Source of the DNA: Silene conica
Lineage: Eukaryota; Streptophyta; Magnoliopsida; Caryophyllales; Caryophyllaceae
Length of the DNA: 64,000 nt
Direction: 5' to 3'
Assembly (NCBI GenBank): GCA_029255685.2
Contig: CM055319.2
Coordinates: forward strand, 14,788,247-14,852,246
Each line of letters starts with the position of its first letter. The first letter of the stretch is position 1. Shown one piece after another: positions 44,337 through 56,465 of the stretch. Below the pieces are notes generated by a model. The model was not told the origin of the DNA. It ran no database searches and saw only the letters and a program-made list of their open reading frames with translations. Made by a program: the position numbers and the translations under genes.

Positions 44337-45846
44337 ATGGCTCGTGGAGGAGGCAGACAACGGGGCGGTAATAGTGGTAGTGGGGGTAGTAGCGAGGCCC
44401 GATCACAGGTGGAGGAGGAGTTCAATGTATCGAGTGACGAGGAGGAAACCTATCTGCCCCGCCATACTGACGGCAGGATCATCATTGATCCGACATGACT
44501 TTGGTAATTTTTTCTTCACCGATTATTTGATTATTTTTTATTCAACCTAGTCTAATTAACATTCATGTTTGGTTTCAGGTTTAAACATCAAACGACGATT
44601 CGTGGCATCACCAATAGCATTCAAGAGAACATGACGCATGGCGTCACTTGTTGGACGAATGCTAGTGCTGAGGACAAGGAGAAGTGGTTCAAACGCCTTT
44701 CGGGTACGTATTTAAGTATTTATTTTAATTATTTATTTTAATAATTTCATGGTTAATTTATTTCTCTAACCCTTATTTTTTTGTAGCGTGGCTTCTATTG
44801 GTCAAATGACCTTGAGCGACTGGCTTGGGATAGATTTAATGATGTTGGTAAGAGGAGACTAAATGACATTATGTATAAGGTGTCGAGGAGAAAGAATCTG
44901 CCATCGTTCATGAAAGGTAGTAATTTATTAATAACCGTATTAAGATAAAAAAAATTAACATTTTTTAAATTTATATTAATAGTTTCTATTTATTTGATTA
45001 TAGGTCAATCATAAGAAAAATTCACTAAGTATAGAGAAAGTCCTTAGTTCAAGCAAGCGTCGGCCCGGAACAAGATGAACAAGAGGGGTGGAGATGATCC
45101 CGACGTGGAAGTTGAGCCTACTCATTATGGTGGGTCTCAGTCATTCCATGATCGGGCATTGTTAGGTGTAAGTATTTATTCTTATAATTTATTACTTTTA
45201 TTTCCTTAGTTTTATTTAGCTTTTAATTAGTTAACAAACACTTTATGAATTCATTATTTTTTTATAGGCAAAGAAAAATAAGGGACAGTTATAATCTGTT
45301 GTTGACCTCTTCCTTGGGACACATGCCAAGAAAGGAAAGAAAGGGGCGTTATTCTTTGCAAAACCAAAAGATCGTGAATTATATGTAAGTGTTATTGTAC
45401 ATTAAATTAATTTTGTAATGTAACCAATTAATAATGTTTCATTTTTTGTAGGAAAAATTTCTTGTCTGAAAGAAGAACAACCCTGACATTTTCGACAATC
45501 AGTTTTGGTGTGAACTTGTAGATGGTTATCAGAAAGGAGATGTCTACGGGGCCGGTTCAGCGAAAGAGCTTTTTTATGACCCACCGGCAAGAAGAGGGCC
45601 CTCCTCCCAGCACCAGGTCAAACATATGTTCCTGGCTTGGTAAGTCACCTCCAATCTCAACTAGCTGAAAAGGATAGAAGGGACGCTGAAAGAGATGAAG
45701 AAATGAGAAGGATGAAAGAAGAAATTGACAAGATGTCTTCTTATTTCGCAAATTGCAACAGTGGTTGGCGCCCACAGGATAGGGATCCAAGAGATCCGGA
45801 TTATGGAGGTGGCAGTGGGGCGGGAGCATATTTCCCGGTGTCTTAG
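44337..45846 (+). pseudogene. CACTA second protein (transposase_24-like), right arm
   Basis: The ATG at 44337 follows an acceptor (GCAATTATAG). Exons read MARGGGRQRGG, SSDEEETYLPRHTDGRIII; then FKHQTTIRGITNSIQENM and GVTCWTNASAEDKEKWF; then RGFYWSNDLERLAWDRFND and RRLNDIMYKVSRRKNLPS (the plant Ptta/En/Spm transposase family core); and lastly the coiled coil SHLQSQLAEKDRRDAERD with the SGAGAYFPV tail ending 45846. Introns have GT-AG borders. A stop at the end of exon 1 (DPT-stop) and another after the fourth acceptor suggest decay. Mirror copy of 36806-38393. Confidence 0.7.
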
Positions 45847-46079
45847 CTAGTGTAGTATAATGTTTTTACTGTTGGATGCGTCGGATACTTTTTATTTTCA
45901 TTGGACAAGCACTCGAATTTGGTACTTTGTAATCCGAATCAGTTTTATTTATTTAAGTTTCAGATGTTTGGCGTCATTTGGGTTGTGCGGTGCTATTGTT
46001 GGTTTTGGCTTGCAGGTTTATAAGTAATAGCTAGGGATTTGGCTAGGACAAAACAAGTTTTTATGGCAAAAAACATGTA

Positions 46080-46500
46080 AAATTAGCGACCGAAAATGTA
46101 AATTTGGCGACCATTTTTGGTCGCTAACCTTCTGCTTCTTTTTTTTCAATGGCGACTAGTTGGCGACCAGATGGCGACTGACATTGGTCGCTAAATTAGC
46201 GACTGAGAGCAGTAGCTAAGTTAGCGACTGAAATCAGTAGCTAATTTAGCGACCAATTTCAGTCGCTAATTTAGCGACCAAAATCAGTCGTTAATTTAGC
46301 CACCATCGCCAGTCGCTAATTTAGCGACCAATATTGGTCACCCGTGTTTTTTATTCCAGTCGCTAAATTTAGCGACCAACATCGGTCGCCAAAAGCGACT
46401 AAGCCTAGCGACTATGAGCGGACGACTGGACTTGGTCGCTAAATTGACAAGGGTGACTGAAATCGGTCGCCATTTCCAGTCGCCTTCTTCAGTATTGTTG
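46080..46500. repeat. Subterminal repeats, right end
   Basis: More than a dozen copies of AGTCGCTAATTTAGCGACC-type words in both orientations, ending with GCGACCATTTCC-type variants before the outer terminus at 46513. Matches 31541-31687 plus 36334-36600 in inverted order. Confidence 0.85.
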
Positions 46501-46589
46501 TAGACTTGTAGTGGTCTATCTCAAAATATACGTTTTTGTCTCATTGATTTTTTGTTTATTTCGCTATAAATTTAAGACGATATCTATTG

Positions 46590-47450
46590 TTAGGTCCAAA
46601 ATTCGGCATTTACTAACTGCAAGCCCAACAAAGGAAGAAAGCATGGCAATAAGGGATTGGGCCCGAGAGCAAGATAGCCCAGCTAAGATCATTAGCAATA
46701 GTAGTTTTTTGTCTCGGGATTGTCACTAAAAAAAATTCTTCTACCGCAAGTAGAAGTTTGTTCTTAATTCTAAGAACCGAGTTCTAATAAGAACTCAGTT
46801 TGTACCTATTGAAACATGGAGCGTAATTAATATATATTTGAAAAATGTTCATAACCAATGAAGAAGTAGGATGGTGAAAAGTGGAATCTATTTTAGAACT
46901 TTATTTAAAGATCCCTTATTGTAGACAAAAGATCTTAAATATTGGAACTAATAAAAAATGACATGGCATAAGAAAAACTTCATATAAAGTTCTTTTATTG
47001 CAATTGCTCTAAATTTTCCAGAAAAGTTGGTAGGTCAAAGTAAGAAAAAGGTAACGACCCTTAATTTTCTTCAACAACCGCAGGAATATAGGAGCAGGAC
47101 AAGGGAAGCTGCTGAGTGTGCTGACCTAGCCCTAGACCCCCATATAAGGGGCAGGACTCAGGAGCCCCTTGATCAGTGGATCATTCATTCCAAAGCATTC
47201 TAGCAAACTATTTACGCATTCATTCTCTGTGTAACCTAGTGTACTCTTTCTTCCTCGTTTTTAGTGCAATACTTGGTGGGATTTCGTCTCCCCCGCGGTT
47301 GTTTCCCATATTGGGTTTTTTCGTGTCATCAAAAGCTTCTTGTGTCATTTTCCTTTTACTTTACACATTCCTTCGTTAAACATAGTCATTTACCATAGAG
47401 CACATTAAATCGGTAATCACTTTAATACACACCTCACATTTAAAAACTCG
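46590..47450 (+). mobile_element. Solo-LTR-like sequence
   Basis: Begins TGTTAGGTCCAAAATTCGGC and near 47270 carries CTTGGTGGGATTTCG and CCCCCGCGGTTGTTTCCC, a phrase shared with the LTR-like arms at 58.2 and 60.6 kb and typical of the later part of plant LTRs. It ends near CACTTTAATACACACC. An inserted AT-rich stretch (about 46735-47030) may be a MITE. No internal coding lies on either side, so it is most likely a solo LTR. Exact ends are uncertain. Confidence 0.5.
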
Positions 47451-49192
47451 ATAATTTTTTACCAAAACATCTATCTAACCATTCAAAAATATTTACAAGA
47501 GAAAAGCTTGGATACTGGGAGTCGAGATTATGTCTTATGTTATAATCGAGCTAATTTGATTGGTATGATTGGAATATGCATCTTTTTAACAAGTTTTACT
47601 TGGCTTGGTTGGTGCTCAAAGACGGGTAACTACAGGTCGAGAAGGCTATTGGCTGAGCGAGTGTTTTAGGGCAAACATACACGAGTGTATGTCGTGTATT
47701 CACGTCCGAAGGGATTTATTAAACCCACTAATTAGCTGAATGAAAATTTCCCATTCAATAAACATGGAGTGTTGTTGTCTAATATAATTACATTCATTTT
47801 GCATTTAGTTTGCTTCGAACAAGCGTATGCCGTGTTGCGCCAGTCCTTAAATCATTGCCATTCAAGTCAATCTTCGTTCATGTCCTTAATTATTGCTAAT
47901 CAGCTTCGATAAATACACAATCCGTGAGGTAACAAAAACAATAATTGACAAATACACTGGAATCAACAAAACTGCAAACAATAAGACCGAGTGTCATTAA
48001 CAGTAACCAATATACAAGGTACAAATTCCATTGAAGATGAAAATAAGTAAGGCTACATTTTACAAATATAAACCTTGGCCTCTGCATCTCTGGATAATAC
48101 AGCATTCGTTTCCTTCAAAATTCTCAAAACTTGTTGCAAAGTCATTACATTCTGATTTGATCTGCTTCCACGATTTACTGAAGCTACCATTTCCTGCAGT
48201 ACATTTAAGAAATATGCAGCAAGTCTTTCTACTCTTCAATTTCCAACATTAGATTTGAAGAGAGATTCATATTCAAATAGAAGGAAAAAACAAGGGATAA
48301 AGAAAGAATCCAAACTATTTAGACTCATGTCTATCCGCAAGGGGCTATGGGTTGCAAATCTGATATCCTTGACTGTATGTACAGGATTCTGTGATGAAGT
48401 CTCCGATTGAACATCTTCTTAAGGAAACTATTAAAAAAGGGGGGAAATGTAAGATATTGCTACTAACCAGAACTCAAAACTAATGTTACAAGAAAGATGG
48501 GAATCTAGGCCGGTAATTTACTCCTCATTTGCTGCATTTCTCTACCTTCTTTGCTGTACCTGAATATAATGCAGAGGAGAATGTTAAAACTCAATAAATT
48601 TTGTAAATAACACAAACAGCATAATATAGAAAGTAATGTCAATGCAACAACTAGAATTTGACATATAAGATATAGAATCGTGATAACATGAATATCCCTA
48701 TGGACCCGCATCAGTAGACCGCCTCATTACAGAAAGAGCACGATCCTACCATCCATGTCAAGGAAACCACTAAGTGACTCTTGAAAGAACTACTAAAATT
48801 ATTATGCTACTCCCAACTCAACGCTTTATTTCACATCTAGATGCATCTTTTTAAAAACATTACTCGAGTGTCTCAAATGACAGAATTAAGCACTCTGCTA
48901 GTTCACCATGAAAAGAAAAATAACAGAGAGTTTAGTGAGCCATTTCCCTTTATTCCATCAAATAACAAAGCTGAAAAATAGTTAATCAATGGCCCAACTG
49001 GAAATGGTAACATCACACTCTTCCTAAACAAATTTGATAAATCCTCACATTGAGAGGGGAAAAAGAACTAGATGTATCTTATTTATAAATGATAGTAACG
49101 GCAGTACATCAACAATAATGCCAGTAACATCACAACATGCTGATCTTAAAAAGAGATGTTAATAAACATTTACATTAAATTGTGTATACCTG
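47451..49192 (-). other. 3' untranslated exons and downstream region of the PCF11-like gene
   Basis: The stop of the PCF11-like gene is followed 19 bases later by a strong donor (GGGAAACAG|GTATAC). Acceptors at about 48595 (TATATTCAG) and 48196 (GTACTGCAG) precede exon-like sequence. The latter stretch (48195-48074) is open in a frame that reads EMVASVNRGSRSNQNV, then LQQVLRILKETN, which I cannot assign. The simplest view is a multi-exon 3' untranslated region. The stop is close enough to the first junction not to predict nonsense-mediated decay. Confidence 0.4.
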
Positions 49193-49210
49193 TTTCCCAG
49201 GGGCAAAAAG

Positions 49211-52200
49211 TCAGGAAGGAGCAGTAGTAGACTCAGACCTACATTTAGCATGTACTATAGGGCCTAACTGTGATCTGTCCATGCCTAAAGATGTTCCACT
49301 ATAAGGTGTGTTCAAGTATACAGCTCCTCTATACATCCATTCTTCAGTCTCATCACTATAAAAATCTTCAAAAGATTCCCCACATAAAGCACAGGTGGTT
49401 TGATCTTCATCTGCCGGCACAGCCATCTCTTCATCATCCTTGATCTCAACAGCAGTCTCGGTAGGCAAAAAACCAGGAGTTGCATCAACACCCAACGTTT
49501 CTGTGCCACTGAGCCACATACTAGCACTGACAAACCATTTACGAGAAGGGTTGTGCTTACGATTCTTCGATATCCTATTCTTAGTGACGTGCCAATCCAT
49601 GTGTTTACTGTGTTCATCTTGTGTCTTGAATCTTAGGCCACATGTTGTACATTGCCTGGGAAGATCCTCATACAAAGCTCGTATGGCTGACTCATGGCGC
49701 ACTTTTAGGTGGTCTGGATCAAACTCTACTCCAATAGAATCCTGAGAATAGACAAATTAAATTCAACAAATAAGTAAACAGCAGAGATTCCCTCCGTTTC
49801 ATTGACTTCTTCCACAATCAATCATGTTTTTAGGATTTAAGGTAAACAATACACAATGCAAAAGTGGCAAAAAAGAGTCAATTCGCCACTGTGAGTTGAG
49901 AAACATCAAAGAAGCGGAACAAAAAGAAAATCTATAGGATATCAAAGTAACGGAGGAACATAAACTATAAAACTTGATGACGATTGAAGAAATAAAAATT
50001 AAAATAAAAAAACATCGAACAAACAAACAAGCATCACTGCAAAGTTACCTGTTCAGAGGGTTGTTTCACTAATGGAAAGAGTCCTTTAGCGACAAGAGAA
50101 TCTAGTAAACCAGATATATTAACAGGGGCTGGCTGGTTAGGAACAGGACCAGAATTCTGGGGAAGAGGCAGAATGTGAGAGTACGGACGAAGGCCTGAAA
50201 CGGTTAGTGGCCCGGCTCCTCGGAATTGCATTGAGCTATTAGCGGCATTCTGGAAAGGAGAAGAATGGAATGCATGTATAGGATTGTTCCGAATATTACT
50301 AGAAGAAGCCATTTGGCCTTGATGAGGATATCCGAGATTAACAGGTCGCAGTAATGCTGGTGCTACAGTAGATACAACATTGGAACGGGCCTCCTGAGAT
50401 GGATGCAATGGTTGCGGCAAGGAGACGGGCAAGCGAGGTTGGTAATGACCAGGAAGAACTCCAGGCTGAGGCCTTTGTGCTGGATTCATTGAAAACGAAT
50501 TTCGGCTATCATCGTTTTCAAATTGTTGGGGGCCTTGATTCAAAATGGTAAAACTAGAATTCATACACTCAAATGAAGGCCTTGGCTGTTTTTGGGATGG
50601 GTAGAGAGGCGGAAAAGGCATCAAGCTATGCGTACTGGTCGCAGGTCGTACTTCAGTTGATATTGGTGGGCCTAGAGGTGAAGGAGCCCTCATTGAAACA
50701 TGAAAATGATCTTGCTTAAAATGGTGTACATCTTGAGGTGCTCCATTTATGTTTAGTTGAGAGGCTTGTTCTCTACCAGCAATCGGAAGCTTTTGTAAAC
50801 TTGCAGCTAGCGTGCCAGGCAAATTCAAAGTTCCCTGTACATAAACAGAATAGAACATTAAAATGTTGATGAAGGATCAGAAGTGGTACCATATCCAAGC
50901 CAAATAACACAAACAAAGGCAAGTCTAAGGGGAAGAATGCATTTTTAAAGAGAGAAAAAAAAAAGGAATAACAATCTAAACTATCTCTCAGAAAAACTAG
51001 TATGGATGAAGGCTACCAAAAGTTGGGAGGAAAGCTTTAGATAAATTGTTTTTAAGTAGACAACAAGAGTCAATCAAGGAGACTACGAGGATGGGATGGA
51101 AACTTCGTAATGCAAGGATAATGACAAAACAAGGTAACCAATGGGTTTGAAGACTATACATCTCGCATCTGATTCGCATCTTCAAAAGCTTTTTGAGAGT
51201 CCTCTGTCCTCTGCATCTGCACAGAATTTCCCCAATTTCTCCTTGAACTATGATCAAGGGGTCTGGAAGGAACAGAATTTACCGAAGTTTGACTGAAATC
51301 CCGGGTTAATGGAATAGAAGACTGGATGATGTTACTAGTCTTCCTATCCGCCAAAGTAGGGCTCATATCTTCCCAATCAAATTCTTCCTCCTCTGTACTC
51401 TGCCATGAGTTTTCAACAATTTTATTCATTGCACCATTCACAATTTGGCGATCGAACGTTACTGGTTTCTTTATCAAAGACCTTTGCCCATCATCTTGGC
51501 CATAAGCATCAATCAAAGCCCTTGGCCTATCATGGTCAAACCCATTACTTAAACCGAAGGCAGCAATATTTTCACGACCATAATTGAAATCACCAGAGCG
51601 ATGCCTTTTCTGCCAGTCCACTATCTCCTCATCTCTTCCTCTCACCCTACGCCCATAATGAGAAGGAGACTCCCTTTCAAACATCCTGCCTGGTGAACTG
51701 GAGACTGAAAAGTTGTCAACAGAAGGTGACAATGGCCTACCAGAACCACTGGCAGATGGCAATAGCTTAGCTGCAGATGGTGGAAACTGCATGCGGCCTC
51801 CAGTTGAGTAGAATCTTTGATTATCAAAATTTTCTGCTTGGTCATAATCATCATCTTCAAATCCGATCGAATCCTTGTGAGTCGGTGTCTTAAAACTAGG
51901 CCCTCCTCTCCCAAGCGGGATGTTCTGAAATAGACAAAATAGTAATGAACACAATTGGCCCAATGCTCACAAGGTATAAAGTTATAAACATGCCTCTGTA
52001 GAGCAATGTTAATTTCACGGTTGCACAACTTTCATTTCCTTTTTTCTATTCGTAATGAATACCTTCGCTGATTAAAATTATGGAACATTCATATGATAGG
52101 AAACATCAACACTTAGGGGGGGGGGGGGGGGGGGGCGTTGGATTGGGGGGATTCGGAGGGAGGGAAATTAGATCCCTTCATTTTCCTCCTCAAAGCCAAT

Positions 52201-54737
52201 TATTTTGCCCCTCAACAAAGGAAAGGTTACGAGGGAAAATTGCCACCTCCAATCTCCCTCCCCTTCCCTTCCTTCCCTTTCCCTTCCCTCCCGTTCCCTC
52301 CTACTTTAGTATCCAAACAAAGGCCTTAAGGATATCCTAAGTTTCTTGCACAACTGGGTCAATAAGAATCACATAAATTCACCCCACCACATTAGTCATG
52401 TTCTCCAATCATGCAGAGAGCTTATGATAGCGCTGCTCATAAATTCACATTTCATATCAAGAAGCCATGATACTCATCAACAATACAATACTTCCTCCAT
52501 TCAACTCCACTCTACCACTTTCTATTTTGTATACTATTCACAAGTAGCATTCAATTTCAATTTTCTCTCGATCTTGTTTGATTCGTCTTTACGAGTACAT
52601 TAAAAATATCTTACTTTTATACGTGCTGGCAAACGTGAAAAAGCGAAGTAGCAGAATGGAGTTGAATGGAGCAAGTACAACACTACAACTAAAGCATAAA
52701 GGCACCAACTAGGTACCATACTTTTGCTTGATATTTGAAAGCCGTTGGGAGCTTGAAAGTCTTGTACAATTCAGTCAAAAGTCAAAACAATGAGGTCCTA
52801 CAAGAAAATTACCCAATTCCTCAAGGGATCAATTGTACTAAGGCTTACCCATGTCTTTAGTGTCAATTGACTGTTTGCAAATGAAAATTACATCGAATAA
52901 CTCCGACTTCACAATATAAAGAAGCGACCAGTAGTTATTCAAATCATTTTGCTTTATTAATCCAGAACCAAAATTTTATAAGATAAAGGCGTGATCATGC
53001 TCTTTGTTAACGCTAACTGGTTGAGGGTTCTTTTTCTTACATAGCTAATGCAACTCTTACGTAACGTTAGCAACTCGTTTCTATACTAATATAAGAAAAT
53101 GTTATATCAGCTTCATCATATTTCTAACTTAAACCGTGAGGCAGTGAGCCGGAAGCAAGAGACAAAGGCACACTATTGTAATTTTCCAGGATTGCCTTGT
53201 TAGCTGCACCTAATGTAAATGGTGTGCCTAAAGTGTTCTAACAACACCACCTCACTCTATCTTACCCTTGTGCGTGCTCGAGTAGTGCTTCTTTCAACAA
53301 AGCAACTAACACAGTGATCAGAATCACAATAGGGGAAGACAAGCTTAGATCATGAATGGACATGCAAAAACAGAACAAAAAAATCCACTTACATTCTTGA
53401 CTGTAACATTATCAAATTGACGTCTTGCTTTCAAATATTCTGGGTTCACATGTATGCCATGAGAGGGACGAGGGGATTCAGAAGCCCTAAAACTAGCTAA
53501 GCTGGAAGATGGTTGATTCAAGTGGGGCGATAGCTGCAATTCATCCTCAATCTGTTGAAGCACTGGCGACGGGAAAACAGTTGACCAGGTGCCAAACAAG
53601 TGACGCATCGAAGAATGCATATTGGGAGGAACTTGTCTATATACCTCACAGAATACCTAAAGCAGGAAAATGGGGGCCACAAAGTAAGTAAAACACGGAA
53701 ACAAAGAAAAACTCAGCTACAGTTGTTCTACAATCAAAGTGGATACTCTTCTTAAGTCCAAGAATTATCCACAACTAACAACACTTTGCATCTTAGTCGC
53801 CTAAGTGTCTACATAGCAATCAAATAAGTCAATAACAAAATAAACTCACCTCAGGCAAATCAGATGCAAAGTGCCTAATATAATCCCGTCCAATATTCTT
53901 GACAATGCTATCCAACAAATACAATGACGGCAACTTTTGCTCTACTGGAGCCTGCATACATGTGCACAATTAGCTATAAACACCACGGAAATCTGATAAA
54001 TTTACACAAACCTCTGCTGAGTATCTAAAAATAAAGCTACAGACATCAGAGCTACTTACGACGATAAATTTAGTAGATTGCTGTAAAATCAGAAGTACTA
54101 TAAGAGGGACAAAATATTTTAAGAAGCGGGCGAGAAGGGGCTAGCAAGGGCGGTCACATCTTTGGATTATGAAAGAAAATGAAACTATTGGTTAAAATTT
54201 TGATATATATCCAAGTTTACCTTAGTTCGCACCCCTGAAATATGTCGCCCCCTAACTAAAAATCCTAGTTCCGCTAAAAGCATACGAACTTTCAGTGCTA
54301 TGCAGTATGCACTAGTACATTGAGTTGCAACTTTACAACTTCATCAAAATCCCAACATTAATACTTCAGAAATATAAACTACAACATTCAACTACACAAA
54401 ACACTAAACAAAAATCGAAACCCTAAATTAAAATTGGGGGAAATCAATGAAAAATGATTACCTCTAAAATCCGAGCACAAATAGAGTGAGCAATACCCTC
54501 AGCGTGCTCCCTAAAATCACCAGCAATAATGGTGAGATCTGTGATAATGGGTTTCGAATTAATGGTGAGTTCCGACAAAACATCTTCGTAAATTCGAACG
54601 AATTCCTCGGTTGTCGGAGGTTCGTCGAAATCATTGCCGGAAAACCTAAGTTCGTTATCTCTCTCCTTCAATAGCATACGAAATCGATCGAGAATCGGCG
54701 ATGGAAGTGCCGATTTCGAAACGACGTCGGTCGGCAT
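49211..54737 (-). CDS. PCF11-like cleavage/polyadenylation factor (PCFS4-related)
   Basis: Six coding exons in frame: 54737-54462, 53951-53850, 53656-53393, 51924-51160, 50834-50049 and 49741-49211; 907 residues predicted. Residues about 10-140 form the CID domain that binds the RNA polymerase II C-terminal repeat ([47 protein letters not shown]). The long middle is rich in Ser, Pro and Arg and contains the family phrase [11 protein letters not shown]. The last exon has a C2H2 finger (C762, C765, H778, H782: [14 protein letters not shown]) and a second Cys pair ([12 protein letters not shown]) with GPIVHAKC near the end, as in Arabidopsis PCFS4. The family joins mRNA 3'-end cleavage to transcription termination; PCFS4 affects alternative polyadenylation of FCA and flowering time. 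Two introns hold MITEs. No lesion is visible. Longer than PCFS4 (about 800) mainly in the middle. Confidence 0.92.
49788..49961. mobile_element. Stowaway-like MITE in the last coding intron of the PCF11-like gene
   Basis: TTCCCTCCGTTTCATTGA at one end and, inverted, TGTTCCTCCGTTACTTTGA at the other, about 174 bp, fit the Stowaway end pattern (CTCCCTCCGTTTC). It fills more than half of the intron 49742-50048. Confidence 0.6.
52116..52335. mobile_element. MITE with a 20-G tract in the third intron of the PCF11-like gene
   Basis: A run of 20 G (52116-52135) is followed by CGTTGGATTGGGGGGATTC and a GGAGGGAGGG segment. The other end, read inverted, is GGCCTTTGTTTGGATAC with AGGAGGGAACGGGAGGG. The inverted ends and size of about 220 bp indicate a MITE with GGGCGTTTGGAT-type ends like the one at the window start. 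On the transcript strand the tract is C20. Confidence 0.6.
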
Positions 54738-55274
54738 GAATTGGATAGTGACTAAGATGCAGGGATTTAGGAAGTTGAGAGAATCCCAAATGCGGAGGTT
54801 TTAGGGTTAGGGTTTTTGGGGGGATTTTTCATCTCCAGTTGATTGATTTCTTAGCCCGCCATTTTATTATGAACATTGGTCTGTAAATGGTGAGGGAATA
54901 ATATTATCGTAAGCGTGCAAAAGTGGGGGAAGTATACCGTAGTCCGCAGCTGATGATTAATTTCATTTTTTTTCCTTCATAATTTACTCTCGATTTATTT
55001 TAAGTTTTTTAAAACGATTTTTTAAAAATAATGCTAAATAATAAAGTATTTATTGTTTTGAGTCGATTTTAAAAGTATTTGTCAAAATACTGTCCACATA
55101 GGTTCGGCTTTTTGAAACCTGAAACACGGAGCAAACACGAAATTGGCAATGTCGTGTTTATAATGTCTCAGAAAGCAGTAGCAGAACTACTTAGGGGCAG
55201 AAACACGCTTACAGACCTGGTAGATTTAGAGTTGGATTCAGACTTGAGTACGCGGGTGAACTGATGAACAACGC
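54738..55274. other. Upstream region of the PCF11-like gene
   Basis: Presumed leader and promoter of the - strand gene (leader-like AACCCTAAAACCTCC words just upstream of the ATG). Beyond about 55000 the sequence is AT-rich. An open frame at 55079-55264 (+) has no recognisable domain. No divergent gene is seen. Confidence 0.5.
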
Positions 55275-56465
55275 CACTACAAAAAAGTCATGACCTCTCA
55301 GTAAAGAGAATGACCAAGAAAGCAATAACCCTCGTAGAGGGATAGTCATCAACTATAGGAAAAGGTATCCCCTGTCAACTTTGGTTTTTACTAATATTTT
55401 TCTATATTGAAAAGGATTGCAGGACACTTGTCGGCTAGGTAGGATTCAAAGTTAAGATATGTAAGGTCAAAACCCACAGAATTGTTCCTAACAAATCTAT
55501 ATCCAGAGGCCCAATTCTTGTCGTGGCCACTATCGAAGTTGCTGAGGAGGGGAAGACACCACTCCTGGTCTTAAAATTGCTCTTATCAGAACCATGCGTC
55601 TTAAGATGGTAACAACTCTTCAGGTCTTCTAGATGAAGGTCAACTGATGTTTTTGTAGAGATATTTTATGGAAAGGACAATTTTCTAGATTGATGGCATA
55701 ATCTGGAAAGGAGGGACACCGATTTCTTTAATTACTTCAACCATAAAAGCAATGAAGGGAAGCTGGCAACCGACCCTAAAGGCTCAGTCATGAATACATA
55801 ACGACCCAGGACAAGACCAGTCAGCCCTGAGAAGGTTTTCTTCTGGAATTTACATCGCTGCATCAGCAAGAATTATATTGTGTTTTTTCAAGGTAGACTC
55901 AAAATCAGGCCTTAATCGATTAAGCTGCAGAGTTGAGTCACTAAGAGTGTTGGTGGGTCTGAATTCGAAATTCTTATAGAAAACAAGAGTGGATTCTAGA
56001 GAAGGACTCTCAGAAGAGGTTGGATTCCCTTCAGAGATATTAGTAGGGTTGGAAACAAAGGGACTACTGGGGGCAACACCCCTGGTGGATTATTCTTTTT
56101 GTGACCATGGTAAGATTAGGGTTTGAAGAAAAAAGAATTAAGGAAACGGGTTAAGAAGTAAGAAAAACAAATGAAATATTTTCAGAGAAAAATTAGCAAG
56201 AAGGGTCAATGAATTCGGTGAAGAAGATTGAAGAGGTAAATGGAGTATTTACTATAGGGATTGAATAACACGGAATAATTACTGTAAGTGATAGTAAAAG
56301 CTCGTTGCAATTAAACCTGCCTAGAGCCCTAGACTGATAGATTGACAGCAAACTAGCCGTTACACCTGCAGATTAATTATAACGGTAAAAAATTCCATCT
56401 GTTTTAACTATTTATCTCCCTAGTACTGGCCTGACCCAGCGAGAATAAGGAGATAAGGTGGCAAT
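55275..56465 (+). mobile_element. Degraded retroelement interior, with a CACTA-like end at its left
   Basis: CACTACAAAAAAGTCATGACC-like sequence at 55275 looks like a CACTA terminus with no partner found. From there to 56465 no frame is open for long. The right end AAGGAGATAAGGTGGCAAT is a polypurine-tract-like stretch directly before an LTR start, so most of this interval is probably the non-coding 3' interior of an old gypsy-type fossil on the + strand. Confidence 0.45.

Larger units (their letters stand above)
31525..46513. mobile_element. Palindromic CACTA (En/Spm) dimer with nested insertions
   Basis: Two 3' halves of one CACTA family face outward. The left arm runs from 39402 down to 31525 (- strand) and the right arm from 39838 up to 46513 (+ strand), with a loop of about 435 bp between. 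Without the copia element in the left arm and the second CACTA in the right, the arms are about 3.24 and 3.19 kb. Outer ends are CACTACAACAGATACTTC at 31525 and, inverted, CACTACAAGTCTACAACAAT at 46513. Both are followed by dense TTAGCGACC/TCAGTCGCTAA repeats. Each arm carries the C-terminal part of the large transposase (DUF4218/DUF4216 region) and a complete-looking second gene (transposase_24-like). Protein comparison of the arms suggests around 90-95% identity. The transposase N-terminal half is missing, so it is not autonomous. Confidence 0.75.
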
